Below are positions 8,734-17,340 of a stretch of 64,000 nucleotides of DNA, one piece after another; position 1 is the first letter of the stretch, and every line of letters starts with the position of its first letter. The stretch is from Streptomyces spiramyceticus (GTDB lineage: Bacteria; Actinomycetota; Actinomycetes; Streptomycetales; Streptomycetaceae): contig NZ_JARBAX010000001.1 of NCBI RefSeq assembly GCF_028807635.1, positions 1-64,000 of the forward strand, written 5' to 3'. The notes under the pieces were generated by a model. It was not told the origin of the DNA. It made no database searches and was given only the letters and a program-made list of their open reading frames with translations. Position numbers and translations under genes: made by a program.

Positions 8734-9225
8734 ATGACGTCCCCCCGCGCCACCTACGGCGGCGGTTACTACTCCGCCCCGTCCTTCCCGGACACCCCGA
8801 TCTACGACTCCCTGGTCGCAGAACGAGGCACGCCCCAGATTGCTCCTATCCGGGTGCCCTCCGCGTACGACACCGGGAACAGCTATCTGCCGGCACTCCC
8901 GGCGGCGCTCCCCGCCCTCCCGTCCGCGCCTTCCCAGTACGCCCCTTCGTACGGTTCGCAGGGTTCATACGGCTCGCAGGGTTCGTACGGGTACCCGCAG
9001 CAGGCGGCGCCCCAGCCGATGCCCCTGCAGCACGCGCCCGCGCCGTACATCCCACAGCAGGCCGCGGCCCCGCGCGGCTACGGCTACCCCGGTCCGCAGC
9101 AGCAGCCCCGCCAGGCGGCTGCCACCGGATACGAGGCGATGCGCCCCGCGGCGCAGCGTCCTGTACCGGCGGCCGGGCCGTACGAGGACCCGTACAACCG
9201 TCAGTACCAGGGCCGGGGGTACTGA
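8734..9225 (+). CDS. Conserved Streptomyces Tyr/Gln/Pro-rich protein (DUF6643-like)
   Basis: A 163-residue low-complexity protein. A conserved-looking head (MTSPRATYGGGYYSAPSF, then PIYDSLVAERGTPQIAPIRV) is followed by Ala-Leu-Pro repeats, a GSQGSYGSQGSYGYP tandem, and a Gln/Pro/Tyr-rich tail ending NRQYQGRGY. There is no signal peptide or membrane segment. I recall proteins with this head as a Streptomyces-restricted family next to TerD genes, and the same arrangement occurs here. The function is unknown; the composition suggests a disordered protein. The ATG is taken because the head is conserved from that Met. Confidence 0.7.
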   Translation: MTSPRATYGGGYYSAPSFPDTPIYDSLVAERGTPQIAPIRVPSAYDTGNSYLPALPAALPALPSAPSQYAPSYGSQGSYGSQGSYGYPQQAAPQPMPLQHAPAPYIPQQAAAPRGYGYPGPQQQPRQAAATGYEAMRPAAQRPVPAAGPYEDPYNRQYQGRGY

Positions 9226-9267
9226 CCGGCCGCACGGATGTCAGACCTGGCTGGCAGGATTGACCGC

Positions 9268-10092
9268 ATGCCGAATCCAGTTCTCCATGCGGTCCATGTC
9301 TATCCGGTCAAGTCGCTGGCAGGGTGCGCGCCGGGTGAGGTGAAGGTCGAGCCCTGGGGGCCGGCCGGGGACCGCAGATGGATGCTGGTCCACCCGGACG
9401 GCAAGGTGGTCACCCAACGACCCCAGCCGAACCTGGCGATGGCGCGCGCCGAGCCGCTGCCGGACGGCGGGATCCGGCTGTCCGCGCCCGGGCGGGAGAC
9501 CCTCACCGTTGCCGTGCCCGAGCCCGCGGGCACCACGTGTGTGGAGATCTGGAAGGACAAGGTCGAAGCTGTAGAGGCGGCTGCGGGGGCGCACGCCTGG
9601 TTCAGCGACTATCTGGGCACCGAGGTGCGGCTCGTCCATCTCGACGATCCGTCGAGCCGCCGTGCCATCGATCCGGATTACGCGAAGCCGGGCGAGACCG
9701 TCAGTCTCGCCGACGGCTATCCCCTGCTGGTCACCACACTCGCCTCGCTCGACGCCCTCAACTCCCTGATAGCCCAGGGCGACCATGCCGACGAGGGTCC
9801 GCTGCCGATGAGCCGGTTCCGGCCGAACGCGGTAGTGGACGGAGCCGCGCCGTGGGTCGAGGACGGCTGGAAGCGGATCGCGATCGGCGAGGTCAGCTTC
9901 CGGGTGGCCAAGCCCTGCGGCCGCTGTGTCGTCACGACCACCGACCAGCGGACGGCGGAGCGCGGCAAAGAGCCGCTGCGCACGCTCGCCAGGCACCGGC
10001 GCTCGGGCGACAAGCTGCTTTTCGGTCAGAATCTGGTGCCTGAGAACACCGGGACCATCCGCGTCGGCGATCCGGTGGAGATACTCGAATAA
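9268..10092 (+). CDS. MOSC domain protein (YcbX-type)
   Basis: 274 residues. An N-terminal beta-barrel MOSC_N domain (VHVYPVKSLAG, WGPAGDRRWMLV, VVTQRPQPNLA) is followed by the MOSC domain with the expected Cys region VAKPCGRCVVTTTDQ. MOSC proteins carry molybdenum cofactor bound by a conserved Cys and reduce N-hydroxylated compounds or transfer sulfur to the cofactor. It is YcbX-like without the C-terminal ferredoxin domain of the E. coli protein. The ATG at 9268 has an AGGA eight bases upstream; an earlier in-frame ATG at 9238 lacks one. Confidence 0.88.
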   Translation: MPNPVLHAVHVYPVKSLAGCAPGEVKVEPWGPAGDRRWMLVHPDGKVVTQRPQPNLAMARAEPLPDGGIRLSAPGRETLTVAVPEPAGTTCVEIWKDKVEAVEAAAGAHAWFSDYLGTEVRLVHLDDPSSRRAIDPDYAKPGETVSLADGYPLLVTTLASLDALNSLIAQGDHADEGPLPMSRFRPNAVVDGAAPWVEDGWKRIAIGEVSFRVAKPCGRCVVTTTDQRTAERGKEPLRTLARHRRSGDKLLFGQNLVPENTGTIRVGDPVEILE

Positions 10093-10165
10093 CCTCCCAC
10101 CACCCGGGAACCCGCCGGGGCGGCAGGCGCGTTGAAGGGACGGACGCGGAGGGGGGTGCGGGACC

Positions 10166-10771
10166 GTGCGAACGGCAGTCGGCGTCTGGCGCCGGAGGCA
10201 CAGTCCCCTGTGCCGCCCGACCGATCTCGTCGAGGCATGGGTGGCATTCGCCGCCGTGCTGCTCATCGCTGTGGCCGCCCCGGCCGTGGGCTGGATCTGC
10301 GGTTCGCTCACCGGCGAGTCGCTGCACCGGTCGGTACGCATCCAGCACGAGCAGCGCCACCCGGCGACGGCCGTCGTCGTACGTGCCGCACCGTCCCCCG
10401 CCGCTGTCCCCGACCCCGAAATCTCCTCGGAGCGCGCTGCGCACACCCGGGTCGTCGCCAACTGGACGGCGTACGACGGAAGCCGGCACACCGGGACGGT
10501 CCTCATGACCGAGCGGTCCCCGCGGCCGGGCGACCGGTTCCGGATATGGACAGACGCGCAGGGGCGGTCCGTCCAGCGCCCGCTGGACAGTGCCACGGCC
10601 TCCGCCCACGCCGCTCTCGCGGGCCTCGGCGCGGGAGCGGCCACCGCGGGGCTCGTCGAAGGCGGCAGGCGCCTGGTCGTATGGCGCCTCACGCAGCGGC
10701 GGTACGCCCGCCTCGACGAGGCGTGGGCCGAAGTGGGTCCCGACTGGGGGCGCACGGGCGCGGGCAGTTGA
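10166..10771 (+). CDS. Membrane protein of the Rv1733c-like type
   Basis: A 201-residue protein starting at GTG behind a G-rich ribosome binding site. There is one strong membrane segment at about 24-47 (WVAFAAVLLIAVAAPAVGWI), a loop of about 100 residues outside (TAVVVRAAPSP, VANWTAYDGSRHTGTVL, GDRFRIWTDAQG), a second weaker Ala/Gly segment near 150-170, and a short basic tail. This two-segment layout with an NWTAYDGS-like loop is common in actinobacterial membrane proteins annotated as Rv1733c-type. The biochemical role is unknown. Confidence 0.72.
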   Translation: MRTAVGVWRRRHSPLCRPTDLVEAWVAFAAVLLIAVAAPAVGWICGSLTGESLHRSVRIQHEQRHPATAVVVRAAPSPAAVPDPEISSERAAHTRVVANWTAYDGSRHTGTVLMTERSPRPGDRFRIWTDAQGRSVQRPLDSATASAHAALAGLGAGAATAGLVEGGRRLVVWRLTQRRYARLDEAWAEVGPDWGRTGAGS

Positions 10772-10875
10772 GAGGCGGGCCTCCCAAGCACCACTGACCT
10801 GTCAACTCCCCGTCGCCGCGCGCGCTACGGTGGACCGACCAGATCGTCGGCACAAGGTGGGGGCACAACAACGCC

Positions 10876-13290
10876 ATGGCACAGGGCACGGTCCAGGTGA
10901 CGCACACCGGCACATCGCGGTGGCGGCGCCGCACAGGCGAGTACGCCTCCCTCGCCGCAGCCCTGGAGGCCGCGGGAGACGGTGACGTCCTCACCGTCGC
11001 TCCCGGTACGTACCGGGAAAACCTTGTCGTCGAGCGCGCCGTGACCCTGCGCGGGCCCGAGGGCACCGTCGGCTCGGTCCGTATCGCGCCCTCCGACGGT
11101 GTGGCGCTGACCGTGCGCGCCTCCGCCGTGGTCCAGGACCTGTACGTCGAGGGCCAGGACACCGCCGCCCCCGCCCTGCTCGTCGAGGACGGCACCCCCG
11201 AGCTCGTCGATCTGCGGATCGTGACGCGCTCCGCCGTCGGCATAGAGGTGCGCGGCGCGGCCCGGCCGACGGTGCGCCGCTGCACCGTCGACAATCCGGC
11301 GGGTGTCGGCATCGGCGTACTGGAGGGCGCGGGCGGGGTGTTCGAGGAGTGCGAGGTGGTCGCGGCGGGCCAGTCGGGCGTCTCGGTCCGCGGCGGGGCG
11401 CACCCGCGCCTGGAGCGCTGCCGGATCCATCGCACCTCGGGCGCCGGCCTGTCCGTCACCGGCGAGGGCAGCGGCCTGGAGGCCGTCGGGTGCGAGGTGT
11501 ACGAGATCAAGGGCACCGGCGTGCAGATCACCGCGCGCGCCGCCGCGCATCTCACCGACTGCACGGTGCACCGCACTTCGGCCGACGGCATCACGCTCGA
11601 CACCGACGCCGTGCTGACGCTCTCCGACTGCGATATCCACGACATTCCGGAGAACGCGATCGATCTGCGCTCCCGCGCGGTCCTCACCCTCACCCGTTCC
11701 ACGGTCCGCCGCTTCGGCCGCAACGGCCTGTCCGTCTGGGACCCGGGCACGCGGGTTGACGCCAACCAGTGCGAGATCCACGACAGTACGGGCGACTATC
11801 CGGCGGTCTGGATCAGCGACGGCGCGACCGCCGTCCTCGAAGCCTGCCGGGTCCACGACGTCCCCGACGCGCTCTTCGTCCTCGACCGCGGTTCGCGTGT
11901 CGACGTCGTCGACAGCGACCTGTCCCAGGTGCGCAATACGGCGGTGTCCGTGAGCGACGGCGCGACCGCGCAGCTCGACGACTGCCGGATCCGCGAGGCG
12001 TCGACCGGAGCCTGGTTCCGCGACCACGGCAGCGGCGGCACGCTCTCCGGCTGCACCATCGACGCGGCGCAGACCGGAGTCATCGTCACCAAGGGCGCCG
12101 ATCCCCGCATCGAGCGCTGCACGGTCACCTCGCCCGCCGAGGCGGGTTTCTACGTCTCCGCCGAGGGCCGCGGCACCTTCCACAACTGCCGGGTGAAGGG
12201 CAGCAGCGGCTACGGCTTCCATGTGATCGACGGCTGCCGCACGACGCTGACCCGCTGCCGTACGGAGCGTTGTGCGCGCGGCGGTTACGAGTTCGCCGAG
12301 GACGGACCGGTCGTCGAGGACTGCACCAGCGACGAGAGCGGCGTACGGTCGACGGCCCAGGAGGCCACCGCCCCGGCCGTGCTGCCCGCGACGCAGTCCG
12401 CCGGGCTGCTGAGCGCGATCCCGGGCCCGCGCGCCGAGCATCCCACGGCGCCCGTCCCCGCGCACGAGGCCGCCCCTGCACGCTCGTCGAAGGCTGTCCT
12501 CGGTGAACTCGACGCGCTGGTGGGCCTGGAGAGCGTCAAGCGCGAGGTGCGCGCCCTCACCGACATGATCGAGATCGGCCGCCGCCGCCAGGAGGCCGGG
12601 CTCAAGGCCGCGTCGGTCCGGCGCCATCTGGTCTTCACCGGCTCCCCCGGCACCGGAAAGACCACGGTGGCACGGCTGTACGGCGAGATCCTGGCCTCGC
12701 TCGCGGTCCTGGAGCGCGGTCATCTCGTCGAGGTGTCCCGGGTGGACCTGGTCGGCGAGCACATCGGCTCGACGGCCATCCGCACGCAGGAGGCCTTCGA
12801 CCGTGCGCGCGGCGGTGTGCTGTTCATCGACGAGGCGTACGCGCTGTCCCCCGAGGACTCGGGGCGCGACTTCGGACGTGAGGCCATCGACACGCTGGTG
12901 AAGCTGATGGAGGACCACCGGGAGGCGGTGGTTGTGATCGTCGCCGGGTACACGGCGGAGATGGAGCGCTTCCTGTCCGTCAACCCGGGTGTGGCATCGC
13001 GCTTCTCACGGACCATCAGGTTCTCCGACTACGAACCCGACGAGCTGCTGCGGATCGTGGAGCAACAGGCGGAGGAGCACGAGTACCGGCTGGGTGCGGG
13101 CACGGCCGAGGCGCTGCTGAAGTACTTCACGGAGCTGCCCAAGGGCCCGGCCTTCGGCAACGGCCGTACCGCCCGCCAGACCTTCGAGTCGATGGTTGAG
13201 CGGCACGCGGGCCGGGTCGCCCAGCTCACCGAGATGAACACGGACGACCTGACCCTGCTCTACCCCGAGGACCTGCCCGAACTGCCCTGA
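10876..13290 (+). CDS. Parallel beta-helix / AAA+ ATPase fusion protein
   Basis: 804 residues. Residues about 15-480 are a right-handed parallel beta-helix made of some fifteen imperfect coils of 23-25 residues, each with a Cys-containing turn (for example GCEVYEIKGTGVQI, DCDIHDIPENAIDL). After a short Ala/Pro linker, residues about 535-800 form a CbbX/EccA-like AAA+ domain with Walker A GSPGTGKTT at 589-597, Walker B VLFIDEAY with D652/E653, sensor-1 region VIVAGY, and a candidate arginine finger in NPGVASRF. The AAA+ module probably remodels a partner chosen by the beta-helix. Partner and pathway are unknown. No signal peptide, so cytosolic. Its 3' end overlaps the convergent hydrolase gene by 31 bp. 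Confidence 0.85.
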   Translation: MAQGTVQVTHTGTSRWRRRTGEYASLAAALEAAGDGDVLTVAPGTYRENLVVERAVTLRGPEGTVGSVRIAPSDGVALTVRASAVVQDLYVEGQDTAAPALLVEDGTPELVDLRIVTRSAVGIEVRGAARPTVRRCTVDNPAGVGIGVLEGAGGVFEECEVVAAGQSGVSVRGGAHPRLERCRIHRTSGAGLSVTGEGSGLEAVGCEVYEIKGTGVQITARAAAHLTDCTVHRTSADGITLDTDAVLTLSDCDIHDIPENAIDLRSRAVLTLTRSTVRRFGRNGLSVWDPGTRVDANQCEIHDSTGDYPAVWISDGATAVLEACRVHDVPDALFVLDRGSRVDVVDSDLSQVRNTAVSVSDGATAQLDDCRIREASTGAWFRDHGSGGTLSGCTIDAAQTGVIVTKGADPRIERCTVTSPAEAGFYVSAEGRGTFHNCRVKGSSGYGFHVIDGCRTTLTRCRTERCARGGYEFAEDGPVVEDCTSDESGVRSTAQEATAPAVLPATQSAGLLSAIPGPRAEHPTAPVPAHEAAPARSSKAVLGELDALVGLESVKREVRALTDMIEIGRRRQEAGLKAASVRRHLVFTGSPGTGKTTVARLYGEILASLAVLERGHLVEVSRVDLVGEHIGSTAIRTQEAFDRARGGVLFIDEAYALSPEDSGRDFGREAIDTLVKLMEDHREAVVVIVAGYTAEMERFLSVNPGVASRFSRTIRFSDYEPDELLRIVEQQAEEHEYRLGAGTAEALLKYFTELPKGPAFGNGRTARQTFESMVERHAGRVAQLTEMNTDDLTLLYPEDLPELP

Positions 13291-15626
13291 TCCTGCGGGG
13301 AGTCCGGCCGCTGCCTGGGCAGGGCGGGCTGTGGCAGCCGGTCGAGCAGTGCGGTCCTCTCCCGGTCGAATTCGGGGTCGGCCTGGTAGTCGGAGTGCCC
13401 CAGTACGGGGGCGGGCAGCGGCTGTTCGCGGGTACGCCCGTAGGCGAGCGGGTCCTTGAGCGCGGCCCGGTCCACCTCGGGCTCCTGGCCGCCGCCCGTG
13501 ACGCGCACCGGGCCGCCGATCGGGTCGGTGGGCCGCCACAGGTTCCGCCAGCAGTGCACCTCGTCGCTCAGGGCCTCCAGGCAGGCGGGGCCGAAGTACG
13601 CGGGGAACCAGCGTCCGTACAGCCGCTCCAGCGGTGATCCGTACGTGAGCAGGGCGACCCGGCGCCGGGTGCGCAGGGGCAGTTGCCAGACCGCGGCCGC
13701 CGACAGGACGCTGCCCTGCGAGTGGCCGGAGATGACGAGCCGTCCGCCGGTGCGGTCGGTCCACGTGGCCATGCGCCAGGTGAGGTCGGGGACGGCGCGC
13801 TCGGCGTAGCAGGGGGGCGCGAAGGGGTGCGCCGCGCGCGGCCAGAAGGTGCCAACGTCCCAGAGGATGCCGATGGTGCGGCGGGCCGCGGCGTCACGGT
13901 ACGCGCGGCGGCCCCAGGTGACGAACAGTATGAAACCGAAGCCGATCAGCCACGAGCCGAGGGCCTGCGCGGTCTGGGCCGCCGACGCGATGAAGGCGTA
14001 CGCCCCCTCGGCGGCCCTGCCCGGCACTTCCCCCGTCCCCCAGGCGCCGACGACTGCGGCCGCGCCCAGCAGCAGTGTGGTGCCCGCCGTAATGCCGACG
14101 ATGGAGGGCGCCGAGTCGGTGAGGGCGGCCCTGGCGCGGGTCCCCGCTATACGGCGGGTGCGGACGGAGTCGGGCTCCGCGTCCGGGTAGTCCGCCTCGA
14201 CCTCGCCGGTCAGTGCGCGGCGCACCCGCCAGGTGCGTACGGCGAGGAAGGCGCCCAGTGCCAGCAGGACGACCAGCAGGGGCGGGATGACCGACGCCTG
14301 CCAGGTGAGCAGTACCGGTGGGCCTTCGAAGCCGCCTCCCGCTCCCTCCCCCGGGGTGGCCGCGCCGTCGAGCCAGTCGCCGACGCGCTGGGCGACTCCG
14401 CCGGTCATGACGCCGCCGAGGGCGCAGGCGAGCATGGCGACGGCGGGGCCGCCGAGTCCGCGCATCACCGTACGGGCGTCGGGTGCCCGCCGGTACATGG
14501 CCAGGGCGACTGCGGCGAGGGCGATGACGAGGCCGCCCTGGCCGAGGGCGATGATCCCGAATGTACGGTCGCCCGGGAGTCGGCCTCCGGAGACCCAGTC
14601 GGGGCGGGACCAGGCGGCGTACAGCATGCTCAGGGCCAGCAGGGCGAGTGCGGCTCCGGGCAGCCAGGCGACGACGGCCTGGTCGAGCTTCAGGTCGAGG
14701 CGGGATTCGCTGCGGCCCCTGCGGCAGACCACCCAGACCACCACGGCGCCACCGGCGAGCAGGGTCAGTTCGAGGACCCAGCCGAGGGTTTCCAGGAGCG
14801 GGCCCGAGGCGCGGCGGTCGTAGCGGGCTCCGGCGCCGGCGAGCGCCGCGGCGACTGTGAGGAAACCGGCGGCGGTGTGGGCGGCGCGCAGCCGGGCGAC
14901 AAGCCTGCGGCCGTACCAGAAGCCGGGCATGCCGAGGGCGGGACGGGCGGTCGGCTCGTCGGGGTCGGGCTCGGCGCCGGGCGGCAGGGGGCGCTGGGAC
15001 TCGTACGCGCTCCAGGTGCGGTTGGACAGGTACCAGAGGAGGCCGGTCAGCGCGGCGGGCACGAGGGCGGCGAGGGCGAGGCGCCGGCCCGGCTGGCTCC
15101 ACCAGCCGTCGTGGGCGGTGGACATGAAGCCGAGCCAGGACTTGTCGCGGGAGCAGCCGGGCGAGCCCGCGCACTGCCAGGCCGCGAGGTCGAGGGCGAC
15201 CTCGCAGGCGGCGGCGGTCAGCAGCACGGTGAGGCTGAGGGCGACGAGCCGCACCAGGACCCCGTACATGCGTACGGTCTTCTTGAGGCCCTCTGTGGTG
15301 GGCTGCATCCAGTGCGCGAGATTGGCGACCATGAAGGGCAGCAGGAGTAGCCACAGGGCGCGGGCGCCGTTGCCCGAGGTGAGGTTGCACCAGACGTACG
15401 CCTCGGGGACCGGCCGGTCGCGGGGCTCGTCCGGTGCCGGTTCGTGCGGGTGGAGTCCGGCTTCGGCGTCCTCCGTGCGGCGGTATACGGCGGCGGTCTC
15501 GTCGCCGGTTACGCGGACCGTGCGCGGATCGCCGAGCATCTCCTCGGGGGTGGTCCCGCCGACCCCGTGGACCAGCAGTTCGAGCGCGGCTCCGCCGTCG
15601 GTGGGGGACGGTGTGACACGGGGCAC
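13260..15626 (-). CDS. Large membrane protein with alpha/beta-hydrolase motif
   Basis: A 788-residue protein. It starts with a soluble segment (ELLVHGVGGTTPEEML, which resembles the first strand and oxyanion loop of an alpha/beta hydrolase), continues through about ten membrane segments, and ends with a soluble region holding a nucleophile elbow GHSQGS and the following LLTYGSPLERLYGRWFP. The two hydrolase halves thus flank an inserted membrane domain. The likely nucleophile is the Ser of GHSQGS; a late LGHSDY could supply the His. The substrate is unknown; lipid or ester hydrolysis at the membrane is an inference. It converges with the beta-helix/AAA+ gene. Confidence 0.8.
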   Translation of the reverse strand: MPRVTPSPTDGGAALELLVHGVGGTTPEEMLGDPRTVRVTGDETAAVYRRTEDAEAGLHPHEPAPDEPRDRPVPEAYVWCNLTSGNGARALWLLLLPFMVANLAHWMQPTTEGLKKTVRMYGVLVRLVALSLTVLLTAAACEVALDLAAWQCAGSPGCSRDKSWLGFMSTAHDGWWSQPGRRLALAALVPAALTGLLWYLSNRTWSAYESQRPLPPGAEPDPDEPTARPALGMPGFWYGRRLVARLRAAHTAAGFLTVAAALAGAGARYDRRASGPLLETLGWVLELTLLAGGAVVVWVVCRRGRSESRLDLKLDQAVVAWLPGAALALLALSMLYAAWSRPDWVSGGRLPGDRTFGIIALGQGGLVIALAAVALAMYRRAPDARTVMRGLGGPAVAMLACALGGVMTGGVAQRVGDWLDGAATPGEGAGGGFEGPPVLLTWQASVIPPLLVVLLALGAFLAVRTWRVRRALTGEVEADYPDAEPDSVRTRRIAGTRARAALTDSAPSIVGITAGTTLLLGAAAVVGAWGTGEVPGRAAEGAYAFIASAAQTAQALGSWLIGFGFILFVTWGRRAYRDAAARRTIGILWDVGTFWPRAAHPFAPPCYAERAVPDLTWRMATWTDRTGGRLVISGHSQGSVLSAAAVWQLPLRTRRRVALLTYGSPLERLYGRWFPAYFGPACLEALSDEVHCWRNLWRPTDPIGGPVRVTGGGQEPEVDRAALKDPLAYGRTREQPLPAPVLGHSDYQADPEFDRERTALLDRLPQPALPRQRPDSPQDQGSSGRSSG

Positions 15627-15821
15627 TTCTGTGGCTCGCTCTCGTGGTGGGAGGATCGTGTTCCGCGCACGGCGGCGCCGCTCAAGGATCCCGGATCATG
15701 GGCGGCTGCCGCAGGGCTCTCACCGAATCTCCCCGAGGTCCGGCCGTCGAGCACCCGTGCGAGGATGAGCAACCCCCAGTGCACGCACCGAGTTCACCCA
15801 CGCGAAAGGACCGGCCTGCCC

Positions 15822-16679
15822 GTGACCGAGAATCAGAACCTGCTCGCCGAGCAGCGTCGCGCCCTGATCCTCGACGAGGTAAGACGGCGCGGCGGTGTCC
15901 GGGTCAATGAGCTCACCAGGAAGCTCAATGTCTCCGACATGACGGTCCGCAGGGACCTCGACGCGCTGGCCCGCCAGGGTGTGGTGGAGAAGGTCCACGG
16001 CGGCGCTGTGCCGGTGGTCGAGGCGAGTACGCACGAGCCGGGCTTCGAGGCCAAGTCCGGTCTCGAACTGAGCGCCAAGGAGGACATCGCGCGGGCGGCC
16101 GCGGCGATGGCGGCGCCGGGCTCGGCAATCGCGCTGTCCGGCGGGACGACGACGTACGCGCTGGCCCAGCATCTGCTGGAGGTGCCGGACCTGACGGTGG
16201 TGACCAACTCGGTGCGCGTCGCGGATGTGTTCCACACCGCTCAGCGCGCGGGCACGGGCGCGGGCAGTGGGCTGCGGCCCGGTGCGGCGACGGTGGTGCT
16301 CACCGGTGGCGTGCGGACACCGTCGGACTCACTCGTCGGCCCGGTCGCGGACCAGGCGATCCGCTCGCTCCACTTCGATGTGCTGTTCCTCGGAGTGCAC
16401 GGGATTTCGGTCGAGGCGGGTCTTTCCACCCCGAATCTGGCCGAGGCGGAGACGAACCGGCGCCTGGTGCGGTCCGCACGGCGGGTCGTCGTGGTCGCGG
16501 ATCACACCAAGTGGGGGACGGTGGGCCTGAGTTCGTTCGCGACGCTCGAAGAGGTCGACACGCTGGTCACGGACAGCGGGCTCTCCGCGCAGACCCGCGA
16601 GGAGATCGAGGAGCATCTGCCGGGACTGGTGGTCGCGGGCGAATCCCAGGAGACAGAGCCGGAGCCCGCAGACATCTGA
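15822..16679 (+). CDS. DeoR-family transcriptional regulator
   Basis: 285 residues. The N-terminal DeoR helix-turn-helix has RRGGVRVNELTRKLNVSDM and TVRRDLDALARQGVVEKVHGG. The C-terminal DeoRC sugar-phosphate sensor fold has SGGTTTYALAQHL, VVTNSVRVADV, VVLTGGVRTPSDSLVGP and VVVADHTKWG. The family represses sugar or nucleoside catabolic genes and is released by a phosphorylated intermediate. No metabolic operon lies next to it, so its target is unknown. A GAAAGGA ends 11 bases before the GTG start; upstream in-frame sequence belongs to the divergent promoter region. Confidence 0.9.
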   Translation: MTENQNLLAEQRRALILDEVRRRGGVRVNELTRKLNVSDMTVRRDLDALARQGVVEKVHGGAVPVVEASTHEPGFEAKSGLELSAKEDIARAAAAMAAPGSAIALSGGTTTYALAQHLLEVPDLTVVTNSVRVADVFHTAQRAGTGAGSGLRPGAATVVLTGGVRTPSDSLVGPVADQAIRSLHFDVLFLGVHGISVEAGLSTPNLAEAETNRRLVRSARRVVVVADHTKWGTVGLSSFATLEEVDTLVTDSGLSAQTREEIEEHLPGLVVAGESQETEPEPADI

Positions 16680-16791
16680 CGGTCCGACAGTTACGGTGTA
16701 CGGGCCCGGCCCGGTCCAGTCCCTGTTCCGTCCTGCCTGTCCTGCCTGTCCTGTCCTGTCCGTCACCGAACCCGCTGGGGGTGCAGGTTCC

Positions 16792-17295
16792 ATGGCACGC
16801 CGACTCCGCCCTGTCGAGCTCGACTTCGTAGAAACCGCGCCGCTGCGCCTGGTCTTCGCCGCCGAGGTGTCCGCACCCCCGGAGGCCGTGTACCGGGCGC
16901 TCGCGGAGGACGTCGATGCCTGGCCCAGCTGGTTCGGCGCGGTGACGCTGGCCCGGCCCACGGCTGGTGGCGCGGGGCGCGAGGTGCGGCTCAAGGGCGG
17001 CACGCGCTTCCAGGAGACGATCCTGGCGGCGGAGCCCGGCGAGCGGTACGCGTACCGCGTCGACGAGACCAACGCTCCCGGCCTGCGTGCCCTGTTGGAG
17101 GAGTGGCGGATCGCTCCGGCCGGGACTGGTGCCGGTCCAGGTACTGGTACCGGTACGCGCGTGCAGTGGACGTTCGCGGCGGACGGTCCCGCGCCGCTGC
17201 GGCTGGCGTTGCGGGTCGGCCGGGCGGGACTGGGGCGGGCGTTCCGGGACGCGGTGCGCAGCCTGGACCGGCGGCTGGCGTCGGCAGCCGCGTGA
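16792..17295 (+). CDS. SRPBCC-family protein
   Basis: 167 residues with a polyketide-cyclase/START-like fold. It opens with LRLVFAAEVSAPPEAVYRALAEDVDAWPSWF, the usual first strand and helices, followed by GREVRLKGGTRFQETI and a final long helix. Such proteins bind hydrophobic ligands in a cavity or assist polyketide and lipid chemistry. A loop of alternating Gly and Thr (GAGPGTGTGTR) at about 120-128 is a slippage-type expansion. Nothing nearby fixes a substrate. The ATG follows GTGCAGGTTCC, a weak ribosome binding site. Confidence 0.8.
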   Translation: MARRLRPVELDFVETAPLRLVFAAEVSAPPEAVYRALAEDVDAWPSWFGAVTLARPTAGGAGREVRLKGGTRFQETILAAEPGERYAYRVDETNAPGLRALLEEWRIAPAGTGAGPGTGTGTRVQWTFAADGPAPLRLALRVGRAGLGRAFRDAVRSLDRRLASAAA

Positions 17296-17340
17296 GCCCT
17301 CACCCGTAGCCCTTCGGCAGGACCGGTCAGCAGGGACCGG

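Noticed and set aside
8992..9110. Collagen-like or prion-like domain in the Tyr/Gln-rich protein
   Set aside because: The repeats are only two to three short units; the term would overstate the evidence.
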